Source of the DNA: Mycolicibacterium chubuense
Lineage (GTDB): Bacteria > Actinomycetota > Actinomycetes > Mycobacteriales > Mycobacteriaceae
Direction: 5' to 3'
Assembly: GCF_001044255.1 (NCBI RefSeq)
Contig: NZ_JYNX01000061.1
Span: 6,478-70,477, forward strand
Length of the DNA: 64,000 bases
Shown here piece by piece: positions 37,469 to 45,449 of this stretch (position 1 is its first letter; every line of letters starts with the position of its first letter). The notes under the pieces were generated by a model. It searched no databases. It had not been told where the DNA came from and saw only the letters and a program-made list of their open reading frames with translations. Both the position numbers and the translations under genes were made by a program.

Positions 37469-38487
37469 GCCGCCTCGACGCGTGCCTCACGGCACAGGGT
37501 GTCGAACAATGCTGGAAGCGAGAAGCCCTGTGCTACAGCCATTTTCACGATGACGCTGGACGGGGCGAAGGAGCAGTACGGCCCGGCCTCCAGGAACCAC
37601 GGCACCCCGTCGGGGTCGATGCGGAAGTCGAAGAGCCCGTAGTGCCGGCAGCCCAGCGCCCGGAAGCAGGCCCGCGCCGCACGCCACACCGGCTCGACCA
37701 CCGGGTCGTCGTCAGAGACGATCCAGGCGCGTCCCGCGTCGCCGGCCACCAGGCGCAGATCCCCGCCGCCGGAGCGGTCCAGCTTGTCCGCGGGTAGCCG
37801 GATCGGGGCGTCGAGCGCGTACTCCTCCAACGGCAGGCACACGAGTCCGCCGTCGACCTCCAGGACGCCGCAGCGCACTTCGCGTCCGAGCGGCACATAC
37901 GCCTCGACCAGCACGTCCGCCGAGTACGAACTGGCGCGGCCCACCGCGGCGCCCAACTCCGCGCGGTCGGTGACCAGCGACACCCCCATCGAGTTGTCCG
38001 ACCGCGCGGGTTTCACCACGACGGGCAGCGGCAGGTCGACCTCGTCGGCACGCGTCACGACCCGGCCCGCCGGCACCGCGACACCGTGGGCGGCGACCAG
38101 CGCGCGGGCGACCGCCTTGTCCGCGGTGTTGGCCATCACCATGGCGGTGTTCCCGAGGAAGGGCAGCCCCAGGACGTCGAGCAGGGCCCGATACGACGTC
38201 ATCCCGGGTTGGCAGAACATCTGCGGCAGAACGACATCGGCGCGCATGTCGGCCAGCCGGGCGATGCCCGCCGCGGCCGGCAGCGGTTCGGCCGCGGCCA
38301 GGCTCTCCGCGTCGAGGCCGTCGGGGAACTGCCAGGTGCCGCCCGGTGCGACGTAGGCGAACCCGACCCGGTGGTGCTCGACCAGCGCCGCCGCGCTGGC
38401 GCGTGCGTACAGCCGCGACAGCTCCGCGTGGAACTCGTCGACCGGAGAACCGACGAGCTGAACGACGTTGCGCCCCAAGTCAGTCAC
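37465..38487 (-). CDS. mysD: D-Ala-D-Ala-ligase-like ATP-grasp enzyme of mycosporine-like amino acid synthesis
   Basis: 340 residues of the Ddl ATP-grasp fold: an N-terminal domain with LGLPFLGN, the central VVVKPARSDNSMGVSLV ATP-binding loop and a C-terminal metal site DFRIDPDGVPWFLEAGP. In MAA clusters MysD condenses a second amino acid (Ser, Thr or other) onto mycosporine-glycine, giving disubstituted MAAs such as shinorine. Overlaps mysC by 8 bases and the dioxygenase by 4. A true cell-wall Ddl is not expected next to mysABC. Confidence 0.83.
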   Translation of the reverse strand: MTDLGRNVVQLVGSPVDEFHAELSRLYARASAAALVEHHRVGFAYVAPGGTWQFPDGLDAESLAAAEPLPAAAGIARLADMRADVVLPQMFCQPGMTSYRALLDVLGLPFLGNTAMVMANTADKAVARALVAAHGVAVPAGRVVTRADEVDLPLPVVVKPARSDNSMGVSLVTDRAELGAAVGRASSYSADVLVEAYVPLGREVRCGVLEVDGGLVCLPLEEYALDAPIRLPADKLDRSGGGDLRLVAGDAGRAWIVSDDDPVVEPVWRAARACFRALGCRHYGLFDFRIDPDGVPWFLEAGPYCSFAPSSVIVKMAVAQGFSLPALFDTLCREARVEAA

Positions 38488-39832
38488 CGCCCGATTCGAC
38501 GAGCTTGCCGATGTTGAAGTCGATGCGCCGCCACCCGCGCCGGCGCCGCAGGTTGTCGACGAGCAGGGCGGGGATCTGCAGGTGGTACACCCCGAGATAG
38601 GGCAGCGGGTCCCACGCCGCGAAGATGGCGTCCCGGCCCTCGGCGATCACCCGCAGTCGCCGCAGCCGGTCGGGTCCACGCAGCAGCCGCCACAACTCGT
38701 GGTAGATCCAGTACGTCGGGGTCGAACCCGGCAGCGGGGTGATCGCGGTGGGCCGGTCCTCCAGGTACGCCTGCGCCACCTCGGGGTGGTCGTGGAACAT
38801 CGTGATCGCGCTGTGGGTGCGCGGATTGCACTCGATCGCGTACACGCGCCCGTCGGCCGCCTCGATGAAGTCGAACGAGACCTGGCCGGTGAGCCCGAGT
38901 GCCGCGGCGAACCGGGTGACCCACGCCCGGATCGCGGGCTTGTCGACGAAGCCGTAATTCAGTTGCACCGCCGAGGATTCGCAGCAGCCGTACACGGTGA
39001 CGGCGCCGTCGCGCACGGTGGAGTGCGTGCAGTACTCCTGGCCGTCGACGTACTCCTGCAGCAGCCACGGGTCGCCGGGCGACATGTCGAGGCTGTGCGC
39101 GAACGCGGCGTTGTGTTCGGGGGTGTCGCGGTGCAGACGGGTCAGATCGGTGCGGCCGACCGGGTTGTAGGACAGCCTCTTGAGGATGTAGGAGCAGCCC
39201 GGGGCGAAGTCGAAGCGCTCGATGTCGCGCGGGTCGGTGATCAGCACGGACTCCGGCACCGTCAGGCCGATCGAGGTGGCCAGCCTGCTGAAGTCGCGCT
39301 TGTCGTCGAGTGTGGCGATGAGCGCCGCCGAGCCGTGCAGGATCTCGCAGTGCCCGCCCACCAGATCCCGGACGGCTGCTTCGGGCACGCTGGCCGCCGG
39401 GCTGGACACCGGCACGAACACGTCCACCCCTTCGGCGGCGATGATGTCCGCCAGGGCCTGCGCGTAGCGCGGGTTGGACGCCTCGGGCAAGCAGTGGAAC
39501 GCCGACACCGCGCGGGAGAAGCGATGACCGGTCCAGCGGTACTTGGCCGACTCGGCGAGCACCACCCGGTGCCCGGCCAGATGGAACGCGCGGGCCAGGT
39601 GCAGCGCCTTGGTCATCTTGCCGCCGCTGACGAGCACCGTCCGCGGCCGTGTGGCGGGGCGGACGGCGGGGCGCGGCGCGCGCCGCAGCAGCGCCAGCCC
39701 GGTGACGGCGAGGTCGACGGGCAGCGTGGCGGTCAGGGCGGCGAGGACGGCGAGGGTGCGGGCGGCGTCGGGAGGACGCCGCACCGCACCCGCCGGGGCG
39801 GCCCGGTCTGTGGTTTCCGCGGTGAGGGTCAT
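38480..39832 (-). CDS. mysC: ATP-grasp ligase making mycosporine-glycine
   Basis: 450 residues, as in cyanobacterial MysC (about 458). An N-terminal hydrophobic/variable part (1-65) is followed by a nucleotide-like VLVSGGKMTKALHLARAFHLAGH start of the catalytic body, then ATP-grasp elements SYILKRLSYNPVGRTDL, WLLQEYVDGQEYCTHS and metal-binding AIECNPRTHSAI. MysC attaches glycine to 4-deoxygadusol, producing mycosporine-glycine. The ATG overlaps the mysB stop by 4 bases. Confidence 0.85.
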   Translation of the reverse strand: MTLTAETTDRAAPAGAVRRPPDAARTLAVLAALTATLPVDLAVTGLALLRRAPRPAVRPATRPRTVLVSGGKMTKALHLARAFHLAGHRVVLAESAKYRWTGHRFSRAVSAFHCLPEASNPRYAQALADIIAAEGVDVFVPVSSPAASVPEAAVRDLVGGHCEILHGSAALIATLDDKRDFSRLATSIGLTVPESVLITDPRDIERFDFAPGCSYILKRLSYNPVGRTDLTRLHRDTPEHNAAFAHSLDMSPGDPWLLQEYVDGQEYCTHSTVRDGAVTVYGCCESSAVQLNYGFVDKPAIRAWVTRFAAALGLTGQVSFDFIEAADGRVYAIECNPRTHSAITMFHDHPEVAQAYLEDRPTAITPLPGSTPTYWIYHELWRLLRGPDRLRRLRVIAEGRDAIFAAWDPLPYLGVYHLQIPALLVDNLRRRRGWRRIDFNIGKLVESGGD

Positions 39833-40641
39833 CGCGGGAGCGGACGGATCAGGGTCAGCCCGTCGCGCACGGGGATGAGCACCTGTTCGGTCCGCGGGTC
39901 GTCGGCCAGCGTGCGGTTGAATGCCGCGATGGCCCTGCCGTTCTCGGTGACGGTGTCGCCGGTGGTCCACGGCTGGCCCTGCATCAGCGTGTTGTCCACG
40001 GCGATCACCGCACCGGGCGCCAGCAGGGTCGAGTCGAGCAGCAGGTCGAGGTAGCCCTGGTAGCCGCTCTTGTCGGCGTCGATGAACACGACGTCGAACG
40101 GCGGCTCCCCGCCGTCGGCGAGCCGGCGCAGCGTCTCCAACGCGGGACCCTGCTCGATCCGGATCCGGTCCCCGATGCCGGAGCTGTCGAACGCGGCCCG
40201 GGCGATCTCGGCGGCGCCGGCATCGATCTCGCACGCAACCACGACGCCGTGCGCGGGCAGCGCCTCGGCCATGGCCAGCGCGGAGTACCCGGTGAACATG
40301 CCGATCTCGAGCACCCGCGTCGCGGAGGTCATCCGGACCAGGAACTTGAGCAGCTGTCCCTCGACGTGCCCGGAGAGCATCTCCTGCTCCAGCCCGTCAC
40401 GCCACAGGTGGGCGCGGGTGCGCCGGGCCAGGTCGGCCAGCGCCGGCGACTCCCCGGTGGTGTTGGCCTCCAGGTAGGGATCCAGACCGGCTGCGAGATC
40501 CCTTGCCCGGCAGAGCTTCTCGACCGTCACCGCGTCGACGGACGGCTGCGCACGCACGTGGTCGCACAGCTCGGCCAGCTGCTGGGCGAGAATGGTCGTC
40601 GGCGTGACCGGCCGCGGCACCGCGGCGAGGACCTCAGCCAT
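39829..40641 (-). CDS. mysB: O-methyltransferase of 4-deoxygadusol synthesis
   Basis: 270 residues. It begins [13 protein letters not shown] and contains [31 protein letters not shown] and the SAM motif [20 protein letters not shown] (109-128), all close to the Anabaena MysB pattern, and the Mg block [16 protein letters not shown] region. It methylates demethyl-4-deoxygadusol to 4-deoxygadusol. Overlaps mysA by 8 bases and mysC by 4. The specific MysB N-terminal extension separates it from ordinary COMT-type enzymes. Confidence 0.87.
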   Translation of the reverse strand: MAEVLAAVPRPVTPTTILAQQLAELCDHVRAQPSVDAVTVEKLCRARDLAAGLDPYLEANTTGESPALADLARRTRAHLWRDGLEQEMLSGHVEGQLLKFLVRMTSATRVLEIGMFTGYSALAMAEALPAHGVVVACEIDAGAAEIARAAFDSSGIGDRIRIEQGPALETLRRLADGGEPPFDVVFIDADKSGYQGYLDLLLDSTLLAPGAVIAVDNTLMQGQPWTTGDTVTENGRAIAAFNRTLADDPRTEQVLIPVRDGLTLIRPLPR

Positions 40642-41851
40642 CGACGGTGGCGGCGGTGAACGCGTCGATGCCGTCGCCCCCGCGGTCGTACTCGGCGCAC
40701 AGCTTCTTGTGCAGCGTCAGCGTGTCGACGAGCTCGTCGACGGTGACGTCGTTGAGGAAGCGGCACGTGCCGATCGGGTCGGGCACCGCGGCGCGCAGGA
40801 TCCCGTCGCGGGTGCGCAGGATCGCCGCCGTCGCCCGCTCCAGCAGCTCGGGTGTCAGGTACTCGGAGTCCAGCGCCAGTCCCAGCGCGCTCATCGTGGC
40901 CAGCACGCGGTCGCGGCCGCCGGCGGTGAGCAGGCCCCGGCGCTCGGCCAGCGTGACCGACAGCGCCATGTCGATGCTGATCGCGTGGCCGTGGAAGAAC
41001 GGTGTCGGCGGGGTCAGCTCCAGCGTGGGGCTCCAGGTGTGGCCGAACGCGATGACCCGGTCCAGGTCGATCTCGTGCAGGTTCGGTGCTTCCAGCTCGA
41101 GCATGGTGGCGATCGCCTGGTAGGTCAGCCGGTGCGCGGTGGCCCGCAGCAGCGGCGTGCCGTCCAGGTGGCCGAACCGGGTGGCGAGCAGTTCAGGCCC
41201 GAAACGTTCGAGCAGGTCGAAGATCTCGGCGTTGCCGACCACGGAGATCTTGATCAGCTCGGCCATGCCGTTGCGGATCTGGTCCTCGGGCAGTGTCTTG
41301 AGGAACGAGAAGTCCAGGAACACCTGCTGCGACGCGTGGTAGGCGCCCAGCCGGTTCTTGTGGTGGCCGTGGTTGACGGCCACCTTGATCGACACGCTCG
41401 CGTCGATCAGCCCGATCAGCGTGGTGGGGATCCGGATGTAGGGCGTGTTGCGCCGGTAGCTCGCACACGCGAATCCCGCGACGTCCGTGGTCAATCCGCC
41501 GCCGACGACGAGCACCGGTTCGGTGCGCACGAGGCCGAAGTGGTCGAACTCGGTGACGATGCGTTCGAAGGTCTCCAGCGACTTGGCGGTCTCGTGGATG
41601 TGGACGCCGATCACGGTCAGATCGATCCCGTGGTGGTCGAAGTACGCGTCGATGCTGTCGCGGTAGAGGTCGTAGACCACCTCGTCGATGACCATCAGCG
41701 TGCGCCCGTACCGCCGGTAGGCGTCGGCGAGTTCGGTGTTGCCGACGTCGAACACGCCGTCGACGTAGGTCAGGTCGTAGGAGATGCGTTCGTAGCCTTC
41801 GACGTGGAAGTTGCGCTCGGAGGCGGTGACTCGTGCGGTGAGGTCGCTCAT
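40634..41851 (-). CDS. mysA: Demethyl-4-deoxygadusol synthase (sugar-phosphate cyclase)
   Basis: 405 residues of the dehydroquinate-synthase-like cyclase family that turn sedoheptulose 7-phosphate into a C7 cyclitol. Family blocks are FHVEGYE near the N-terminus, [22 protein letters not shown] (NAD site, 113-134), [29 protein letters not shown] and the zinc ligands in [11 protein letters not shown] and FHGHA. The overall pattern follows cyanobacterial DDGS; co-location with mysB-C-D separates it from 2-epi-5-epi-valiolone synthase. It follows the HAD-like gene by 24 bases. Confidence 0.87.
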   Translation of the reverse strand: MSDLTARVTASERNFHVEGYERISYDLTYVDGVFDVGNTELADAYRRYGRTLMVIDEVVYDLYRDSIDAYFDHHGIDLTVIGVHIHETAKSLETFERIVTEFDHFGLVRTEPVLVVGGGLTTDVAGFACASYRRNTPYIRIPTTLIGLIDASVSIKVAVNHGHHKNRLGAYHASQQVFLDFSFLKTLPEDQIRNGMAELIKISVVGNAEIFDLLERFGPELLATRFGHLDGTPLLRATAHRLTYQAIATMLELEAPNLHEIDLDRVIAFGHTWSPTLELTPPTPFFHGHAISIDMALSVTLAERRGLLTAGGRDRVLATMSALGLALDSEYLTPELLERATAAILRTRDGILRAAVPDPIGTCRFLNDVTVDELVDTLTLHKKLCAEYDRGGDGIDAFTAATVDG

Positions 41852-41875
41852 GCGTGCAGGCTCCGTTCGTTCCGG

Positions 41876-42541
41876 TCAGGCGGCGGCCAACGCCACCACG
41901 CGGTCGGCGTCGAGGTGGTCGGCGGTGTCGGTGGCTTCGTCGAAGTCGGCGCCGGCGGTGTTGGCGTTGGGGAAGGCGATGCAGCGCAGCCCGGCGGCGA
42001 GGGCGGCGCGCACGCCGCCGATGTTGTCCTCGATGGCGACGGCGTCGGCGGGCTCGATGTCGAGCCAGTCGAGTGCGAGCCGGTAGGCCGCCGGCGCGGG
42101 TTTGGGTTCGTCGACGTGGTCGTCCCAGACGACGATGTCGAAGGTCGAGGCGTCGATGTCGGGCTCGAGCGCCGCGAGCAGGGCGTCGACGTTGGCCTTC
42201 GACGTGGTGGTGACGAAGCCGACCTTGTGGCCGGCCGTCTTGGCCTGCTCGATGGTCTCGCGCACCCCGGGCCGGGGGCCCAGCGTCGCGTCGGCGAGCA
42301 GTTTCTGGAACAGCTGCGACTTGGTGGCGTGCACGGCGGCGGCGTCGACGTCCTGACCGCGCTCGGCGGCGTAGTCGGCGACACGCTGCGCGCCGCCGTT
42401 TGAACCGAGCAGGGAGCGGTACTCCTCCTGCGACCAGGTCCAGTCCAGCCCGTGCTGGGCGAAGGCCTCGTTGAACGCCTGACGTTGCAGTTCCGACGTG
42501 TCGGCCAGGGTGCTGATCGATCCGAAAAGGATGGCGGGCAT
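41876..42541 (-). CDS. HAD-like protein lacking both catalytic aspartates, first gene of MAA operon
   Basis: 221 residues with the fold of CbbY/beta-phosphoglucomutase HADs. The N-terminal motif I, normally DxDGT, here reads LFGSISTL, so the nucleophile Asp and the acid/base Asp are both replaced. Motif II (VTTTS), motif III Lys (EPKPAP) and motif IV (IEDN) are kept. It may be a non-catalytic or differently acting relative. Good Shine-Dalgarno (AGAAGGGAAA) before the ATG at 42541. Position upstream of mysA suggests a role in MAA synthesis or its control. Confidence 0.8.
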   Translation of the reverse strand: MPAILFGSISTLADTSELQRQAFNEAFAQHGLDWTWSQEEYRSLLGSNGGAQRVADYAAERGQDVDAAAVHATKSQLFQKLLADATLGPRPGVRETIEQAKTAGHKVGFVTTTSKANVDALLAALEPDIDASTFDIVVWDDHVDEPKPAPAAYRLALDWLDIEPADAVAIEDNIGGVRAALAAGLRCIAFPNANTAGADFDEATDTADHLDADRVVALAAA

Positions 42542-42645
42542 GGGGTTTCCCTTCTGGGGCGGTGTGTGACCGTGGCATTGCCGGCGCCGGGTTCTCGACG
42601 CGGTTGCGAGGAAATGCTCTCGAACTACCATTACTGGATCTAGAG

Positions 42646-42676
42646 TTCATTAGTACACACCAAAATCACTAATGAA
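42646..42676. promoter_or_regulatory. Long inverted repeat, candidate TetR operator of the MAA operon
   Basis: Perfect 9-base arms TTCATTAGT and ACTAATGAA are separated by 13 bases, putting the arm centres 22 bases (two helix turns) apart. The element is strikingly AT-rich and lies in the 203-base gap between the HAD-like gene (minus) and the TetR gene (plus). Nothing else of note is seen in the gap. Control of both directions is inferred. Confidence 0.6.
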
Positions 42677-42744
42677 AAGGCCGTCCACCAATCCAGTTTC
42701 TGACGCATTGGTGACGCGATCGCAGCCGCAACGGGAAGGGCCCG

Positions 42745-43338
42745 ATGGTGCCCAGCACTCAGGACAGGGACGGCGAGGACGCGCGCGTGGCTCGGACGCG
42801 CGCGGATGTGTCGCGCGCCGCTCTCGACGTGTTGCGCACCGCGGGATTCGACGAGGTCACCCACGCCCGGGTCGCCGAGAGCGCGGGCTACTCGAAGACC
42901 ACGCTGTACGCGCACTGGCCGACCCGGCTGGACCTGGTGCGCCTGGCGCTCGACGCGCTCGGAGAGTTGCCGCACCACCCGGTGAGCGGGGATCTACGGG
43001 CCGACCTGATCGGTGAGCTCACGGTGTTCCGGCGCTCGGTCACCGAGCTGCGGCTCGACCGCCTCGTGTTCGGGCTGGCACAGTCGGCCACCACCGCGGC
43101 CGCGGCCCGGCTCCGGGACCGGGTCAACGCCGAGGGGCAGCGACCCCTGCGGGAGTTGTTGGGGCAGCGGTTCTCCGGTGCCCGGCTGGAGGCGGCACTG
43201 TCGATGTTGACCGGAGTGGTGACGTGTCCGTCGCTGATGTTCGGCGCCCTGCCGGCCGACGCGGTGGTGGAGGCCGCGGTCGACATCGTGCTCGCCGCCG
43301 GGCGTGACTCCTCAGCCGGTGGTCTCCCACAGCGGTGA
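42745..43338 (+). CDS. TetR-family regulator divergent from the MAA operon
   Basis: 197 residues. The N-terminal TetR domain (about 15-62) has the recognition region SAGYSKTTLYAHWPTR, and the C-terminal ligand pocket is not assignable. The ATG has a good Shine-Dalgarno (GGGAAGGG). Divergence from mys genes with a shared inverted repeat suggests it controls sunscreen synthesis, perhaps sensing an intermediate. Its 3' end overlaps the convergent IclR gene by 27 bases. Confidence 0.83.
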   Translation: MVPSTQDRDGEDARVARTRADVSRAALDVLRTAGFDEVTHARVAESAGYSKTTLYAHWPTRLDLVRLALDALGELPHHPVSGDLRADLIGELTVFRRSVTELRLDRLVFGLAQSATTAAAARLRDRVNAEGQRPLRELLGQRFSGARLEAALSMLTGVVTCPSLMFGALPADAVVEAAVDIVLAAGRDSSAGGLPQR

Positions 43339-44037
43339 GGCCGCCGCGGCGCGCAGCGCCTCGACGATCGCCGCCTCCTGGGACCGGAACCGCTCGGTCG
43401 GCGCCGGAACGGAGATTGCCAGCACGTGTCCGCCCGGTGTGCGCTTGGCGATCCCGGCGGCCGAGATGCCGGCCGTGTGCTCGTCTCGGTCAAAGGCGAT
43501 GCCGGTGCGCCGCACCTCGCGGATCTCCCCGGCCAGCGCGGCGGGCACCTCGTCGTCGTCCAGCAGCGCCAGCGCGGCTTTGCCGTTCGCGGTGTCGGTC
43601 AACGGGAACCGGCCGCCGATCGCCGAGACCGCCCGCAGCCGGTGCGGGGACTCGATCTGGTCGATGAACCACATCTGCCGGCCGCGCAGCACCGACAGGT
43701 CGACGGTCTCGCCGGTCGCGGTCGCGACCGCCTCGAGCACCGGGCGCAGCGCGGCCGCCAGATGTGCGCCGTCGGCGCTGGCGAGCCCCAGCAGCCGGTC
43801 GCCCAGGCGGTAGCGGCCCGCGTCGTCCACCGCGGCGAAGCCGACGTCGACGAGCGCGACCAGGAGACGGCGCGCCGTCGACTTGGCCAGCCCGAGATTG
43901 GCCGCGATGTCGCCGGGCCGTAGCCGGCCGGGTGCGGTGGCGATCTCGTCGAGCGCCGCGGCCGCGCGGCGTAGCGCCTGCAGGCCATCCTCGCGGGTCG
44001 CGTCGCGGGTTCGCTGATTCTCGTCCGACTCCGCCAT
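43312..44037 (-). CDS. IclR-family regulator of flavin oxidase/hydrolase pair
   Basis: 241 residues: N-terminal winged helix (about 18-80, recognition region LGLAKSTARRLLVALVD) and the IclR effector domain with FPLTDTANGKAALALL and GISAAGIAKRTPGGHVLAISV. The ATG at 44037 follows a TATAGT box by 7 bases, fitting a leaderless mRNA. It diverges from the FAD-oxidase gene across tandem 19-bp inverted repeats. IclR proteins in such positions usually control aromatic catabolism with the substrate as effector. Confidence 0.85.
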   Translation of the reverse strand: MAESDENQRTRDATREDGLQALRRAAAALDEIATAPGRLRPGDIAANLGLAKSTARRLLVALVDVGFAAVDDAGRYRLGDRLLGLASADGAHLAAALRPVLEAVATATGETVDLSVLRGRQMWFIDQIESPHRLRAVSAIGGRFPLTDTANGKAALALLDDDEVPAALAGEIREVRRTGIAFDRDEHTAGISAAGIAKRTPGGHVLAISVPAPTERFRSQEAAIVEALRAAAASPLWETTG

Positions 44038-44044
44038 GCCGAGC

Positions 44045-44050
44045 ACTATA
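44045..44050 (-). promoter_or_regulatory. Candidate -10 element of leaderless iclR transcript
   Basis: Read on the minus strand TATAGT ends 7 bases before the ATG at 44037. It abuts the first IclR operator, so autorepression is plausible. Confidence 0.5.
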
Positions 44051-44051
44051 G

Positions 44052-44070
44052 TGATCCGCTGTACGAATCA
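44052..44070. promoter_or_regulatory. IclR-type operator 1
   Basis: TGATCCG-ctgta-CGAATCA is a 7-5-7 inverted repeat with one mismatch. It repeats 22 bases downstream as operator 2, so two dimers could bind the same helix face. Confidence 0.6.
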
Positions 44071-44073
44071 CGA

Positions 44074-44092
44074 TGATCCGCTATTCGGATCA
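44074..44092. promoter_or_regulatory. IclR-type operator 2
   Basis: TGATCCG-ctatt-CGGATCA is a perfect 7-5-7 inverted repeat, 3 bases from the AGGAGGG Shine-Dalgarno of the oxidase gene. Occupancy would block its transcription or leader. Confidence 0.62.
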
Positions 44093-44108
44093 GCAGGAGG
44101 GCAGAGCG

Positions 44109-45449
44109 GTGGCGGACCTTCCCGACGGGCGGCACTTCTTCCGCGGTGACGACGGCTACGAGCAGGCCCGGGCGCAGACGGTGTGGAACGCCCGTACGCC
44201 CGAGCGGTATCCCGACGTCGTCGTGCAGGCCGCCGACGCCGACGAGGTGGTCGCCGCCGTGCGCTACGCCGCGCGGCACGACATGCGGATCGGCGTCCGG
44301 TCGGGAGGGCACAGCTGGGCCGGCAACCACGTGCGCGACGGCGGCATGCTGCTCGACGTCAGCCGCCTCGACGACTGCGTGATCGACACCGACACCCGGA
44401 CCGCCGTCGTCGGCCCCGGGATGGGCGGCAGCGTGCTCGCCGGCCTGCTGGACCGCCAGGGGCTGTTCTTCCCCGCCGGGCACTGCAAGGGCGTGCGCAT
44501 CGGCGGCTACCTGCTCCAGGGCGGCTACGGGTGGAACAGCCGCGCCCTCGGTCCGGCGTGTGAGAGCGTGCTCGGCCTGGACGTGGTGACCGCCGACGGC
44601 GAGCGCCTACACGTCGACGCCGAGCACCACCCCGACCTCTACTGGGCGGCGCGCGGCTCCGGTCCGGGCTTCTTCGCCCTCGTCGTCGCGTTCCACCTGC
44701 GGCTCTACCCGCGTCCGCCGGTGTGCGGCAGCAGCCTCTACGTGTATCCCATGGCGTGCGCGGAGGAGATCTACCCGTGGGCGCGCGCGATCAGCGCCGA
44801 GGTGGACCGCCGGGTGGAACTGCAGATCGTGGCGTCGCGGGCGGTGCCCGGCGCCGGGATCGACACCCCGTCGATCGTCTTGGCGTCCCCGGTGTTCGCC
44901 GACTCCGAGGCCGAGGCGACGGCTGCGCTGGCCCTGCTGGAGACCTGCCCGGTGCGGGACCGGGCGAGCATCGCGGTGCCGTACGCCCCGTCGGACCTGG
45001 ACACCTGGTACGCGGGGGTGATGAGCAACTACCCGACCGGTTACCGGTACGGCACCGACAACATGTGGACCTCGGCGACGGCCGAGGAGCTGATGCCGGG
45101 GATCCGGCGGATCCTCGAGACGATGCCGCCGCACCCGGCGCATTTCCTGTGGCTGAACTGGGGGCCGTCACCGCAGCGTCAGGACATGGCCTACAGCCTC
45201 GAAGACGAGATCTACCTCGCGCTGTACGGGGTGTGGCGCGACGCCGCCGACGACGAGGCCCACGGCGACTGGGCGCGGTCGAACCTGGCCACGATGGAGC
45301 ACCTCCAGACCGGGGTTCAGCTGGCCGACGAGAACCTGGGCCGCCGCCCCGCCCCGTTCGCCACCGACGCCGCCATGGCCGAGCTGGACCGGGTCCGGTC
45401 GGTCTACGACCCGGCGGGCCGGTTCCACAGCTGGATGGGACGGGTGTGA
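44109..45449 (+). CDS. FAD-linked oxidase of the berberine-bridge (VAO/PCMH) family
   Basis: 446 residues from the GTG that sits 6-7 bases after AGGAGGG; an upstream ATG at 44073 would fall inside the operator. The FAD domain has RSGGHSW with His68, the usual covalent histidine, and PAGHCKGVRIGGYLLQGGYGW with Cys126 at the position of the second covalent link in bicovalent flavoenzymes. The C-terminal BBE-like segment ends YDPAGRFHSWMG. Probably oxidises a phenolic or polyketide substrate. Its stop overlaps the hydrolase start. Confidence 0.82.
   Translation: MADLPDGRHFFRGDDGYEQARAQTVWNARTPERYPDVVVQAADADEVVAAVRYAARHDMRIGVRSGGHSWAGNHVRDGGMLLDVSRLDDCVIDTDTRTAVVGPGMGGSVLAGLLDRQGLFFPAGHCKGVRIGGYLLQGGYGWNSRALGPACESVLGLDVVTADGERLHVDAEHHPDLYWAARGSGPGFFALVVAFHLRLYPRPPVCGSSLYVYPMACAEEIYPWARAISAEVDRRVELQIVASRAVPGAGIDTPSIVLASPVFADSEAEATAALALLETCPVRDRASIAVPYAPSDLDTWYAGVMSNYPTGYRYGTDNMWTSATAEELMPGIRRILETMPPHPAHFLWLNWGPSPQRQDMAYSLEDEIYLALYGVWRDAADDEAHGDWARSNLATMEHLQTGVQLADENLGRRPAPFATDAAMAELDRVRSVYDPAGRFHSWMGRV

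Noticed and set aside
40634-41851. 3-dehydroquinate synthase or 2-epi-5-epi-valiolone synthase
   Set aside because: No aro genes nearby, sequence blocks follow cyanobacterial DDGS, and mysB-C-D are directly downstream.
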